This document shows, piece after piece, positions 11,250-22,700 of a stretch of 64,000 bases of DNA. The position numbers and the translations under genes were made by a program. Source of the stretch: Russula earlei (taxonomy: Eukaryota > Basidiomycota > Agaricomycetes > Russulales > Russulaceae); the NCBI GenBank assembly GCA_025769875.1, contig JAGFNK010000081.1, positions 1 to 64,000 of the forward strand, read 5' to 3'. The notes below the pieces were generated by a model. The model had not been told where the DNA came from. It searched no databases and saw only the letters and a program-made list of their open reading frames with translations. The first letter of the stretch is position 1. Every line of letters begins with the position of its first letter.

Positions 11250-12083
11250 TGTTGTGAACTAAGGCCAGGCCTTGGCCATATATCATCCTGTTAATAACTC
11301 AACAAAGCCCTTTCACTTTGTACCCTCTACCCACCTCTGTTCCCCAATCAACTTCCCTCCTAACAAAGCATACATTGCAAAGGACCCTGGTTTCCAACCC
11401 CTCTGACTTGCTAAAGCACCCTCCTTCCTACCAGAGTAACTCACCACATGCTAGCCACATGACCATTCAGCCACTAGCTACCGAAACACTGGAGAGACTC
11501 CCAGACCTCTTGGATGATCTATATGATGTCATGAAACACCACTGACATCATAGCTGACTGAGCAACTCCATTGTGACATCATACGCTCACCAAGCACTCC
11601 ACAATGATGTCATGATATCATCACTCCATCATCTTCCTAATTGTCCTAAGTCACCCATAGGTCTGACACAATGTGTTTATGCCCTTAGAATCTGATTGGG
11701 GAGGTCCAAAGAGTCTGAGTTATTTTCTGTGGTTTGTACTCAGACTTGTAACTAGTATATAAGCCCCAATGTAGCATGGCAGTTGTCAGACTGTCCATTT
11801 GTGATACTCTCATCCTCCTGGGTACTCCCCTGTGACCACTCAGTTTAAAGTCTACTCTCATCTTCAAGGTACGCTTCAATGACCGCCTTGTCTAAAGCCC
11901 CCTCGCTACACTGGCCTCTAGCCTTTGTCTTTGTCTCTTGCAACATGTACCAGTCCCCATCTGGTACCTCCTTGTCATTTGGCTTGTCCTCCTGTTCAAC
12001 GCCGTTTATGCCATGTACCATCTGTTCTGACCTTTGCCCACCTGCTCCTGAGTCCTTAGTGATCAGCAGTACATGTCTTGACA
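11250..12083 (+). repeat. Solo LTR of the chromodomain gypsy family
   Basis: 834 bp, TGTTGTGAAC...GTCTTGACA, flanked by a perfect 5-bp duplication GGTAC (11245-11249, 12084-12088). Homologous, in opposite orientation, to the LTRs at 23580 and 47776. Insertion split the N-terminal part of the copy-1 transposase gene. Only one LTR remains, so the element recombined out. Confidence 0.92.
11756..11763 (+). promoter_or_regulatory. TATA box of the gypsy solo LTR
   Basis: TATATAAG followed by CCCC is conserved, in matching orientation, in the LTRs at 23.9 kb and 13.8 kb. Confidence 0.5.
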
Positions 12084-12847
12084 GGTACTTCACAGAATGC
12101 TTGGACATTTTCCTTGTTTGACCCTGCAGCTTTCTGTTTTCATCTTTGAACTTGTGCTTCAACATGTGTGCAGGGTGAGAAAGTTCTGCCAGTGAAGAAT
12201 GGTTTTTTGTCTTATGTGAGTCATTGGCCAGTTGCATTTGGATAATCTACCAGATGATTAGTAGATGGATGTAACAAAAGGTACACACATACACATTTTT
12301 TTGTCCCCTGTGTGTTTTTCTTTGCCTGCCTTGACTTCTGTTTACACAGTTGTGCCTGTTCTCATATGTTCTCTGCCTTGACTTGGTTTGCTCTCTTGAC
12401 CATGTAAGTTTCTTTCTCCATCCTTGCTGACTGCTTCTCATTTTCCCTATTAACATCTGCCCAGAATTGTTCCTTGTCACATGGCTTGAAGAATTTGAAA
12501 AGCCCTTAGTCCTGCAGGGTGTTTTATGTCTTCATCATCACCAACCCTTTCTGAATTGCAGATATCTTAGCTGGTTTTGTTATGGGAGTTTTGGAAGTCT
12601 CTGATGTTGATGCAGGCAGAAATGATGCAGGTGCAAATGGTGCATCTTGTGCTGATAATGTGTCTGATGTCTCAAAGTCTTTGTTGATGCCTGACCCAAT
12701 TTCCATTGCAGTATCTTCATCAAATTTCTTGTTGCAGGTTCCTTGGCTGTATATGGAAATGTTGCCATCTGTAATTGCATGTGCCCAGACTAGAGGTGCT
12801 TGTTCAGAATCATCTGCCATTGCTATCTCAATCAATATCAGTGTCAT
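12084..12847 (-). pseudogene. N-terminal region of copy-1 transposase gene
   Basis: Minus strand, several frames: an acidic Ser/Thr-rich start (12847-12524), then FKFFKPCDKEQFW (about 12490) and a Lys/Arg/Gln-rich helix. Copy 2 has the same FFKP motif followed by a basic helix at 23230-23128, so this is a real conserved part. No DNA-binding domain could be named. Confidence 0.5.
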
Positions 12848-12876
12848 CCAATGAGACTCAGAAAGGGAATGGAGAG

Positions 12877-13569
12877 CTAAGTGATTCTTACCCTCACTTT
12901 GAGCTTGGTGTTCATGGAGAATACCTTCAAGTGACCTTCTGTCACCCTCTCCACTGCTATGAGACCCAAAGTTTTGGGAACAAGGAATGTGCTAAGTGCA
13001 TTCCATGCCAACAAACTGCACAAATGGCAGTCATCTTGAATTGTGATCAGAAGTTTCTCAAGTGCAAACACACTGCTGCTTTGAAAACTTGTCCACCGTT
13101 TTGGAACCTTCTCCACATCTGCTGGAATCTTTTCTCTTAGTGAGTCACCATATTGAATGATGCAGCTTTGAAAATCCAAGATAACAGCCACCCAATGTTT
13201 CTGATCAAGGTTGGCCAGGAAAGTGACCTGCTCAATTGTGCCCATTGCCAGCATTTGGCCCATATGCTAGTAAACCTGAAAGAAAGCACCAGAGGTATAT
13301 TTCTTTGTGTCCTTGAAGCCCAGATTAATTTGCATGTAGAAGAAGGTGCTCACAACCTCAATAGATGGCAACCTGGCATGTTCAATGTTGAACTTCAAGA
13401 GGTCCAGCATTTGGTTAGCATGTTCACCATTCAGCCATTGGGCAGATGTGTAGGTTGTAAGGTTTTTGAGGTTCTTAGTTCTGTTCCTCCCAAATCCTTG
13501 AAAACTGCCATCCCATGCCAAGGTAGCAAGTACTTCTAAAATTTCATCAACAAGCTTCACTGAATTCAC
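12877..13569 (-). pseudogene. Ulp1-like (C48) cysteine protease, copy 1
   Basis: Frames 13569-13267 and 13263-12877 on the minus strand read as one protein with one break near 13265. NLDQKHWVAVILDF gives the catalytic His, IIQYGDSL the Asp, and IQDDCHLCSLLAWNAL the Gln and Cys of the Ulp1/SENP fold, although the usual Gly residues beside the Cys are changed. In other eukaryotic transposons such proteases are encoded as accessory genes; targets are unknown. The upstream end is cut by an LTR remnant at 13571. Confidence 0.75.
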
Positions 13570-13570
13570 C

Positions 13571-14143
13571 TGTCAAGACTCACTGTTGAACAATCCAGTT
13601 CAAGAGTGAGGGATAAGTTCAAAGACAAGTCAGTAGACATCCAAGATGGCATGGGCAAGAAGTAGAGTCCAAAGCAGTACCAAGTACCAAAGAGGTATGG
13701 TTACTGGTAGAGTGGAGCAGGTACACAGGGAAGAGGCCAGAATGGTCACAAGGGGACAGTCCTTAAAGGAGTATCCCAGGGATAGAGAGTGCTGTAAACA
13801 AATGGACAGTCTGAGGACAGTCTGCTACTTTATTGAGGGCTTATATACTACAAGAGAACTGCTAAAATAGGGAACAAGTCTTAACCTTGTTATCAAGCAC
13901 AATTGATGAATGAGTAAGAAGTCGGGGTATGCTTACTGAGCATGCTCAGTCATGCTCAGTAAGCTGCTGAGTAAGAAGGTTCCTATTGATGAGTAAGAGC
14001 CTTTACTGTCCACATGTTCACTGCCTTGGTACATGTGCTAAGCACCTGATTCATTTGCTGTTAGTTAGTCTAGGGCTGGTCATTTGAGGACTTGTAGTTT
14101 GGTTCAGGAAATAGGGTTGCTTATAAGGCCCCTTATATAGTTC
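13571..14143 (-). repeat. LTR remnant related to the gypsy LTR family, split by Tc1
   Basis: Begins TGTCAAGAC like the other family members and shares the blocks CAAATGGACAGTCTGA and GGGCTTATATAC (TATA box on the minus strand). Diverged from the 23.6-kb LTR. Its far end should lie beyond the Tc1 insertion, but I could not find it or a target duplication. Confidence 0.5.
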
Positions 14144-14145
14144 TA

Positions 14146-14363
14146 CAGTGACCCAAAAAACCGTTCAAATGTTTTGTACATTTTCATTGTATTGACCATA
14201 TCTAGAGAACCACTGCAGCTAATAATATGTAACTAGGTTTGTTTTCAAGCTCTACATCATAGCTTTGTAATGGTATACTTTATACAGCATAAGCATAATT
14301 ATTTAGGAATATATAAGGTATGTTTGCTGGTGTACCCATTTGAACAGTTTTTTGGCCTTGGTA
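14146..14363 (+). repeat. Left TIR of Tc1 element
   Basis: Outer word AAAAAACCGTTCAAATG (14155-14171) returns inverted at the inner end (14337-14355), so each arm holds a facing motif pair. Confidence 0.9.
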
Positions 14364-14506
14364 AGTGAATTCATTATTTCTCAGATTAAGATTCATATTC
14401 TTTCCCCAGAGGGCTAAAATCGAACATGGAGGTCATGTGACCTATAATAAACTCAAACCATGTGCAAATAAGCCAAAACAGCTGCTTCTTCTTCACCAAC
14501 AACATC

Positions 14507-15523
14507 ATGAAGTCTCTTCTTCCTCATGAAGTCAACTACATCATCTCCCTTCTCCAGGCCAACCATTCAGTTCATAACATTGCCAAGGCAGCACACAGAA
14601 GCATTGGTTCAATCACCAACATTCGCCAGAAATACCTTCCTGACCTTCCAAAGTCCTCTGGAGGTCGTCCTTCCAAGCTCTCTAACCTTGACATCCGCTT
14701 TGCCACACACCTTCTTAGCTCTGGAGAAGCAGATACTGCTCCTCAGGTTGCTAGAAGGTTGGAGGTCATCAAAGAGTCCACTATCTCCAATCAGACCATT
14801 CGAAACTACCTTAACAAGGCAGGCTTGAAGGCAGTTACAAAGAAGAAGAGGCCTTACCTTAAACCAAGTCACTATAGGGCCAGAAAGGACTTTGCAGAAA
14901 AGTACCTATACTGGACTGTGGAGGACTGGAAGAGGGTAATTTGGTCAGATGAGACCAAAATCAATCGTATGGGCTCAGATGGCAAGAAATGGGCTTGGAA
15001 AAAAAGAGGAGAGCACCTTTCTGAACGCCTTGTTCAGCCAACAGTCAAACATGGAGGAGGTTCCTTGATGTTGTGGGGCTGCATGTCTTGGGAAGGAGTT
15101 GGGCATGCAGCAAAGATTGATGGAAAGATGGATGCTGAACTTTATTGCAGCATTTTGGAGGATGAACTACTTGCATCTATCAAGTATTTCAAGAAGAAAT
15201 GCAAAGATACCCTCTTTCAACAGGACAATGCCTCTATCCACAAGAGCAGGCTTGCCACATCTTGGTTCCAAGACCACAGAATTCAGGTCATGAACTGGCC
15301 AGCTCAATCCCCAGACCTCAATCCTATTGAGCATCTTTGGGCTCATCTCAAAAAGAAGCTTGCAGCTTATCCAACACCCCCTAAGGGAATCAATGAACTT
15401 TAGGAGCGCACACAGCTGGAATGGGAGGCCATTGATCAAACTGTTGTGCAGAATTTGATAGAAAGTATGCCTAGGAGGGTGGAAGAGGTGTTCAAAGCAA
15501 ATGGAGGATACACAAACTACTAA
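14507..15523 (+). pseudogene. Tc1-type DD34E transposase with one nonsense codon
   Basis: 338 codons from ATG 14507 to TAA 15521-15523; the upstream in-frame stretch has no ATG. N-terminal HTH (LPHEVNYIISLLQANHSV, then a second HTH with TISNQTIRNYL), GRPSKLS linker, then the DDE domain: VIWSDETKI (Asp), LFQQDNASIHKS (Asp) and PDLNPIEHLW (Glu) with exactly 34 residues between the last two. TAG at codon 299 (15401) lies after the catalytic Glu, where Tc1 proteins usually have Trp (LWER), so TGG to TAG. The frame is otherwise clean to the end, suggesting recent inactivation or a slightly shorter active protein. Confidence 0.93.
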
Positions 15524-15547
15524 TTTTTGGCATATACCCTATTTAGA

Positions 15548-15765
15548 TACCAAGGCAAAAAAACTGTTCAAATGGATACACTGGAAGAAATACCTTATAT
15601 CTTCTTACATAATTATGTTCATAGTATATATAGTATTTCATTACAAACCTATGATGTAGAGCTTTAAAACAAGCCCACTAACATGTTATCAGCTGCAGTG
15701 GTTCTCTAGATATGGTTAATACAATGAAAATGTACAAAACATTTGAACGGTTTTTTGGGTCACTG
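15548..15765 (-). repeat. Right TIR of Tc1 element
   Basis: Inverted partner of 14146-14363, 218 bp, same outer and inner motifs (15740-15756 and about 15555-15574). Confidence 0.9.
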
Positions 15766-15767
15766 TA

Positions 15768-16429
15768 TTAGGGTCAATAGAGTTGACCCTAATACTCATA
15801 TTAAGGTCCTTAGTATTGCTTTGTAGTTCATTCTATAGTTATTAGAGTTAGTCTGATAACATGTTGTAGGGCTTTAGTGTCTTGTTAGTGCCTTTTGTAG
15901 GACACTTAGAGTCATCCTAAGGGGTCCTTAGAGAGGCTATAATATAGTCCTTATTGCTAAAAGGGTTGCCACTAAGTGGGGCTTGCTGTATGTTGATTGT
16001 GCTGAGAATTGCTCGTGCACAAAGCATGCACGATATTGTGGACACCTCTACTCACCCCTTTTGCCTGTGTGAACAGGGTGGCACCATAGAGGCTGGGTTT
16101 CCTCTAATAAGGAAGGGTCCTTCAAGGGCCCTCTCTGGGAACTGGTTCATGACACCACCTAGCCTTCCCATGCCCAGGTCTGTGCAAATTGATGCAAGCT
16201 ATCATTGGCATTTGTCCAAGCTTGCTGTATGACATGAAGATGGGAGACCATCATCTAGAAAGGAATGATCCACAAAGGGCAAGTCTTCCCAGCTGTTGAT
16301 GCAATGTGAGGGCATTTGATTGACTGATAGCTGTCTTGTACTGTGCTAGGAAAGGCCTTGACAAGTGCAGTGACACACTTTGAAGGAGGAACAGGAAGAC
16401 TTAATATGGTGTCTTTGTCTGTTGTATTT
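15768..16429. other. Old repeat, partly resembling the copia LTR
   Basis: No intact gene. 16029-16095 (CGATATTGTGGACACCTCTA, then CACCCCTTTTG and CATAGAGG) resembles 3325-3385 of the copia LTR, so a diverged related LTR is likely. A 10-bp-stem hairpin lies at 15768-15792. Confidence 0.35.
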
Positions 16430-16957
16430 TGTTAGGATTCTCGTATTCTTGTCTGCTTACCTATGCTCTGATGACTCATCTGTGCTTACTCCGTGCTTAC
16501 TCCTGCTTAGTGATTGCTTAGTGATTTGCTTAGTGGCCAGCTTACCAATTGCTTACTTATTGCTTACCATTTGATGACAAATACTAGGAAAGGATGACTC
16601 ACACGTGAGTCATTTCTGACCCTTTTGAATTGCACTTTACATTTTTGGATACTACTGGTCCTCGGCTATGCATACCCCAAGTTTCATACAAATTGGATCA
16701 GCTGTTGTTGAGATATCGTATAAATACTCTGCTGTACCAAGAAGTCAAGCCTTATGCTCAACTTACTCTCTTACAAGAAATAACCATCTTGTCAACAACT
16801 CTAAACTCAAGTCATCGCTCTAAGTGAAAGAGTCCCTTCTCTTCTCTTACATCTATTCTTCCTGAGATAGTATCAAAGGATTCGAAGTCTAGTGCTTGAA
16901 CTATATCAAGCAACTCTTTCACTAAGAGTTGGTTATAAGATCAGTCAGATCTTAACA
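16430..16957. repeat. Solo LTR, unrelated family
   Basis: 528 bp, TGTTAGGATTC...ATCTTAACA with TGTTA/TAACA ends and a perfect 5-bp duplication TATTT (16425-16429, 16958-16962). GTATAAATAC near 16708 suggests plus orientation. No similarity seen to the other LTRs here. Confidence 0.88.
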
Positions 16958-16962
16958 TATTT

Positions 16963-17538
16963 GAAGGGTTTTTGTCAAAAAACACCCTTGGTTGTGATGG
17001 TACCAAATCATGGACCACCAATGGCAGGGGACATTGGATTAGTTGGATAATCATGATGGGAATGAGGGGAAATGCATGGATCTGATTACTTAATTATAAT
17101 CTAAGTTCTGTAATATAAGAACCAATGCTGATTCCAACAAGGGCCTGACAACAGATGCACATCGCAATGTGTTAAAATTCCAAAACATTTTCTCCCCTGA
17201 CAAAAAGTTTTTGGGTCACAACAAAATACCAACCTGATGAAACCATTATTTCATCAGGTAGGTCACAGGTCACATGGGGTGACAAATTGATTTAATTAGT
17301 ACAGTAATATGACCAACTCTTCAGTCATGCATCACAAGCCCCCTCTGAAGAGAAGAGATATGGCTCAGGTCACAGGTCACAACCAATTATGAAGACTGTG
17401 ACAAAAATCATCAAAAAATTTCCTAAATGGGAATATTTATTTATTTATTTTTAAAAAGTACCTAAATTCTATCTACTCATTGTCCATGTTGCTCCCATCA
17501 TTTGTGACCCAAAATTTGGAGGAATAGAGGATGTTTGC
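16963..17538. other. AT-rich flank with GTCACA repeats, edge of DDE-1/Ulp1 copy 2
   Basis: GTCACAGGTCACA at 17262-17274 and 17369-17381. CCTGATGAAACCATTATTTC then ATCAGG makes a small hairpin near 17233. No gene. Confidence 0.4.
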
Positions 17539-17579
17539 ATGTTTCTTATGCTTACCACATCCTTCTATGGCTTGAATAG

Positions 17580-18007
17580 CCTGAGTTGTATTAACTACCT
17601 CACCTTGAATGGACTCATTGAAGCACACTCTGCATCTGCAGTTGAAACAAGGCCACCTTCTTCTTCTGGTATGTATGGCTCATCATCACCATTGCAATCC
17701 ATAGAGTCAGAGCATTCAAGTTGTGTATGTGCAGAAATGACATCTGTCATGGGAACTTCACTGTCATCACCATGAATATCAATAGCACTCTCTTCAAGGT
17801 CCTCCACTTGTTCTTGTAGCACAGTTAGTGTAGGAGGTGCATGGTGGGGCACACCACCTTAGGAACATGGCTGTGTGATCTCTGCCCAAAATGTTGGGTC
17901 CACTGTAACAAGCTCATGAAGTGCTTTCAATGCCTCATGACTGGTCAGGCTGGTGTAAGACAGGTTGAAATCTCCAGCCCTGCACATTTCCTAAGCCTGA
18001 CAATGTC
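17580..18007 (-). pseudogene. Last exon of copy-2 DDE-1 transposase
   Basis: Minus strand FNLSYTSLTSHEALKALHEL matches the copy-1 tail (SYEACEKLCNL). It is followed by VTVDPTFWAEITQ, a stop, and an acidic C-terminus (DLEESAIDIHGDDSE). Confidence 0.65.
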
Positions 18008-18700
18008 CTAATCAACAAAGCAAAGCTCTGACACCTCTCCCCCACTATGACATTTCCATATATAGTAGCTTACAAAGATATGGTCATGTGACAAATGTGG
18101 GCTGATCATGAGGACTGTGGGTACACAAATTTTCCCAATAGTGTTTAAAAGTCCAGTCCATTGGACCAAAAATGGACACAGATCAAACCAGACCAGACCG
18201 ATGGCAACTGAATGTAGCTGTGAGTGGTATCCATGGTGCATTTGTTTCGTTCACACATGCCCTCTCATCCTCTCCTCCCCTCTCCTTCCCACTAAACCTC
18301 TCTCCATGGCCAACATGACTACCTCCCTGGACAAGCCTCCACCTCATTACCCATAGCAAGCCACATTCCTGACTCAGCTGGAATGGATTTGTGCGTGCAT
18401 TATTTCATTTTCATTTCTGTGGTTACTTTTTTTAATTTTTACACCACCACTCAGTATGCAAGTTGTCTCCCATTTGCTTACCCACCATGTGCCCTGTGGC
18501 TCACACACTTGGGCCCCTATGCCTTTATCCAACTTTCACCTATATGGACACCGTCGAGTGCCTACTTGTATACCCCAGCATCATCATCATCAATTGTATC
18601 AACACCTGCCCCAAGTTTCCTCTTCATGACTTGATATCTGAATCAGAGCCCCTCCCACCTACTCAATTGAATAGTTTTGCTCTCTTGCAACCCTTGAAGG

Positions 18701-19906
18701 ATGTACATAAACATAAGTATGTTGCTGGTCTTGTTGGTGAGTCCTGCAACTCAGCACAAGCCCCTCGCTGCCAATAGTGCCACTGCATTTACCAAGCACA
18801 GCTCCCTCTCACCTTTTCACAGCATCTTGATGCCTTTCCTGTGCTATAGAGGCATTCTTGCCCTTCACCCTCTTGCCCCCTCCCAAGTACACTCCAGTGA
18901 ACTCCCAACCTCTGTCAACGCACATCACCCATTTTGGGAACAAACCTTTGCATGGTTCCCCAATTTCTCCATGCTCTTTGAATTCTTCCTCTTGTTTCAC
19001 AGCAATGCAAATCCTCTGCCTCCCTTTTTCCTTACACTTGCTGACTCTTGCACTCATTGGCACACTCACAGTGTGGTGCTACTTGGCATCTCATCTCTTA
19101 GTACTCATTTTGAGAATGGAGGCAGCCTGGGTGATGGCAAGAAAGCAAACAAGAGCTACTGGGAGGATGTGCATGCTGTCATGGTGCTGCTGACGAATAC
19201 ACTTGCCAGTGCAACTGCCCCTCTCATCGAAGCTGTGGAGTGCAAATGCTTGCACACAGAGAACCTGACTCCCAGCACATCCCATTCTTGTTCCTCCTCT
19301 GGATCCCTTTCAGTTGCTTTGCCACTCCAACAGGATAAGGTGTGATGACAGCGACAGCAAGCACACATGTCATCATCACACCTCCCATCTTTTGCGCCAT
19401 TGCCAAGCCACCTCATGTGCTTTGCAGCCCATGTTGATGCACTCACAAATTCACTGGACAATGCACATGAGCACCTCAAGTCCTGTGTTTCATCTCTGCA
19501 CAACGGCAACACTACCACTGTCAGCACCTCCACAACCCACCACAATCTGCTGTATAACACAGATTTGCCAGTGCTGCGTGCATATGAAAGGCTTGGCCAT
19601 GATGTGGTGGCTCCCAAGTCCCAATTTGAGATGGAGTGGGATGCATTTGAGCACAATGTGCTGGGCCCATTGTGGCAGCCAGTGGCCACCATCACCACAA
19701 TGGGCAATGGTGCCAATGGGGTGGCCACCACCACTGCAGACCTGCAAGAGATGTATGCACACACAATGATCACCATGGAGCCCAAGCTAGTGCCCAGGTT
19801 TGTTGGCCTGCCTGAAGGTGTGGCACAGGGTCAGCTGCTGGAAAATGGCGTGGACTGTGGGGCAGGAGGGGAGGGGTGTTGTAGGTGGTGTTGCATGGAT
19901 GGGTGA
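18701..19906 (+). pseudogene. Unrecognised ORF inside the 18-21.5 kb TIR element
   Basis: ATG 18701 opens a frame to TGA 19343, followed directly by a second TGA; the same frame then runs on to 19906 (about 400 codons in total). The second part has predicted helices ([54 protein letters not shown]). Two adjacent TGA could come from CGACGA by CpG decay. No transposase motif was seen; I do not recognise the protein. Confidence 0.35.
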
Positions 19907-21470
19907 ACCAGCAGGTGAGTTTTGGGCATCTCTTGCCACTTGCTGCTTCAGGTCATGAAACTGGGAGCTGACAGTGGCCACCCCACCCCACACCTGTGCA
20001 ATCTTGGCGCGACATGTGCACACTTGGCTCAGTCACTAGGGTGACCTGCAAGACAAGAACCTCTTTTTTTTGACCTGACCAACAATGACAGGCATGTGCA
20101 TGCGCAACTCCCTCCCTCTCACTATGTCACTCATGCAAACGCCTCCACACCCTCTCCTCCACCTCCGATGACGTTACCACCGAACACCTGACATGTGCAC
20201 TCGCAAGTCCCTCTCTCTCACCACCATGTCAAGCATGCAAACACCTCCATGCCCTCCGCCTCTCACCTTCAACACACACACCTAGCCCTCTGCCTCTCAC
20301 CCTTGATGCACACACCCACTCCTCTGCCTCCAACAATGCTACCACCCCCATGCACAAGCACGCCCACCTGCCACTGCCTCATTGGGCAAAAGCCCCCCAA
20401 TGCTTGAAAGCCAGACAACCACCCTTGCATGGCATTTTGGCCACGCCAACTAGTGCCCACTCATTGCCACCAGTAACACTTCATCTACTCTTTACAGTAC
20501 ATACAGCCTCCTACTATATTCTTTCGAAGCCTAGCTTTGTTACACCTGTTGCCTCAATGCCACAATCACCAAAAACATGCACACATCCATACCTGGTCCA
20601 TACCCGATCCCTGCAATCCTTTTTACCCCTCAATAACAGGAACATGGCCAATGCCTGGAAACACCACATGGCGACACATTCCCCACACTGCGCCCATGTT
20701 CCAACACATGACAACACCTCAGAACATGCACCCCCCTTTGTGATGATAGGATCATGTGCACGCAAGGTCGAAGACTCACTCAAGATGCTTTGATTGAGGA
20801 TGGTTACCCAGTTCCCTCTCACATTAGCTACAGTACATAAGGACCAGTAGCTACTGTTCTGAATAACAAGTTTTTGTGCCCATGTTTCCCCTTTTGTCTC
20901 CATCTGCCTGTGTGAATGACTCTCAAGACTTCCCTTTTCTCTCTGTCTCCTCTCTTGTACAAACCCACTTCTGCTGGACATGATAGTTCAAGAGATCCTT
21001 GAGAATGCGTGTCCATTTTGATGTGGCAGGCATGGTGAACAGTGTGCACCATGACAACTTCAATCTTTCTGAGTCGACTTTGCAATTCAAACTCAGTATG
21101 TGGTGCCAAAGGGAATGCCAGACCTATGGATGCTCAGAATAAGTCACTACTGTATTTGCTACTTATCGTTGAATTCTCAGGAGGGGGGGTTTCAGAGTAG
21201 TACTTATTTGTCCCTTATTTGTTACTTATTACAGTTACTTATTGCCGATTTGGCAGTAATATGCAAATAGGTGACAAATAAGTAACAAAATAGGTGCCCA
21301 ATAAGTGGCTACTTGGAATGCCCCTAATGTTACATTACATCATTATAAATGTGCGGTCTGGACTGGTTATAAACTGGTCTGAACTGGTCCAGTGACCGTG
21401 GGGCAACTGCAACAGACCGGTCTATAAAATTCATGAACCAGGCCGGGCTGGTTTCCCAAAGGTCACATGG
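19907..21470. other. Interior of the TIR element without a clear gene
   Basis: CA- and CCT-rich stretch (20040-20460), then short frames. 21140-21320 repeats ACTTATT/AATAAGT words. Nothing recognisable. Confidence 0.4.
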
Positions 21471-21497
21471 TGTCATAGTGGGGGAGAGGTATGGTGG

Positions 21498-22700
21498 TTA
21501 CAAAGCAATGCATAGATGGGAGAGCAAACTTACCTTCTTGATAATATCAGGCTTATTGAGAGCCTGATAAGCTGTCCAAATCCAGTGTACAGTCTGATCC
21601 CATAGTATTTTGATACCAGTATCAAGTTTTATGTCTTGTACTGGGCATCCAGCTTTGAGTTGACTAAGAACTTCATGGACCACATCTTCATGGGCTGATT
21701 TCATGAGTTAATGCTTGAAAATTTGCTGTAAGCCAACATCATAAGCCTGAAATAAGCCAGTCATGCCAGCAGGAAAATGATAGATGCATGTTTTAAAGCC
21801 ATCCAATCCAGGAATCCTTTGGAGTGATGGACTGACTGGCAGTCAATGAGCCACAAGGCCATTTGGTCCTGGTCCAGCCCAAGCTCCTTCCGGATGTTGT
21901 CAAGATAAGGTGCCAGTGTGATGTTCACAAAGTTTTGCATCATCACAATCATGGACCAGTATGTAGTTGTCTTAGAGAGCTCAAAGAGGAATCTGGCCTT
22001 GTCCAACTCATACTGGCTCTGTGCAGTGGGGCTAGGGAGTGACTTGTGATTCTGCCCTTTGTGGATGGCTTGAATGGGTAAAAGTCTGCCATGGTTCATG
22101 ACACTAGGAAAGATTGTGAGGGTACATTTCTCCTCTGCCCCAACAGTGGTGACTTGATTAGAACCAGATGATGTGTATGTCATAAGGCAGCCCTGTGCCA
22201 AGACAACCTGAGTCTGATTGCTGTTGACAATCAGTGCTGATGGTATCATTTCATCCTTCACAACCCATGCTATTCGCAAGAATGCCTTCCTAAGGATCTC
22301 ATCTGCATTTTCTGGGATCTTCTGGCCTGTGCATGTCAATTGCCACATATTCCAGCCTAGCGCATGAAGAAACTTCAAGATGAAGCCTCAGAATATCAGA
22401 AGAGTGTGCCATCAGGTGATGGCTCCTTGAAGATTTTGGGTGTGCAATGTTGGAAATGAGCTATGATTAGTTCTTGGACAGTGTTCAAGGTGAGTGTGAC
22501 AGATGCTTCATGAAGACCACTGATGTACTTAAATACCTCTGCTGTTGCTTCAGGATATCTTACCTGGGGCAAGGTGTTAGCTGGTGGTGATGGCAACTTC
22601 CTGTGACACACCAGGACTCTGACCTTCATTGTAAGGCCTCCTGGCATCTTGCCCCTTGCTGCCTGCTCAAGAGTCTTTCCACTCCAGACTGGATGAACAC
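21498..22700 (-). pseudogene. DDE-1 transposase, copy 2, first catalytic Asp lost
   Basis: Minus strand: LRKAFLRIAWVVKDEMIPSA, then LIVNSNQTQVV, where the first catalytic Asp is Asn (AAT at 22217-22219), LLPIQAIHKGQN, TTYWSM, LWLIDCQSVHHSKGFLDWM (second Asp), GLFQAYDVGLQ (third Asp) and WIWTAYQALNKPDIIKKV. Frames 22378-21761 and 21704-21498 need a break near 21720. Inactive by both changes. Confidence 0.82.

Larger units (their letters stand above)
9373..13569 (-). mobile_element. DDE-1 plus Ulp1 protease DNA transposon, copy 1 (degenerate)
   Basis: On the minus strand the order is an Ulp1-type cysteine protease (13569-12877), a charged region with an FFKP motif (12847-12084) and a pogo-like DDE-1 transposase (about 11240-9582). 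The same order appears in copy 2 (26270-17539), so it belongs to the element. Copy 1 is interrupted by a solo LTR (11250-12083) and abutted by a second LTR remnant at 13571. TIRs could not be fixed. Several frames are needed to read it. Confidence 0.7.
14146..15765 (+). mobile_element. Tc1/mariner transposon with 218-bp TIRs
   Basis: 1620 bp from CAGTGACCC to GGGTCACTG, flanked by TA on both sides (14144-14145, 15766-15767). One DD34E transposase gene inside. The inverted arms (14146-14363 and 15548-15765) are equal in length. It inserted into an older LTR remnant. Confidence 0.95.
18033..21490. mobile_element. TIR DNA element of unknown superfamily, inside a transposase intron
   Basis: A 20-bp word ACCTCTCCCCCACTATGACA at 18033-18052 is present exactly inverted at 21471-21490. 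Outside these points the intron and exons of the copy-2 DDE-1 gene continue (donor GTAAGT near 21533, exon from about 18007), so this is an insertion of 3458 bp. CCAGTCC/GGTCTGG-like words lie just inside both ends. No target duplication is evident. It holds one long frame (18701-19906). Confidence 0.6.

Noticed and set aside
12247..12480. Minus frame as a separate small gene
   Set aside because: Shadow frame of the FFKP region of the copy-1 transposase gene.
15768..15792. TTAGGG-containing hairpin, possibly telomeric
   Set aside because: Only one TTAGGG on each side of a palindrome; no tandem array.
16040..16060. TCACC near 16049 as the target duplication of the LTR remnant starting at 13571
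   Set aside because: The preceding bases do not end in CA and the LTR length does not fit; probably chance.
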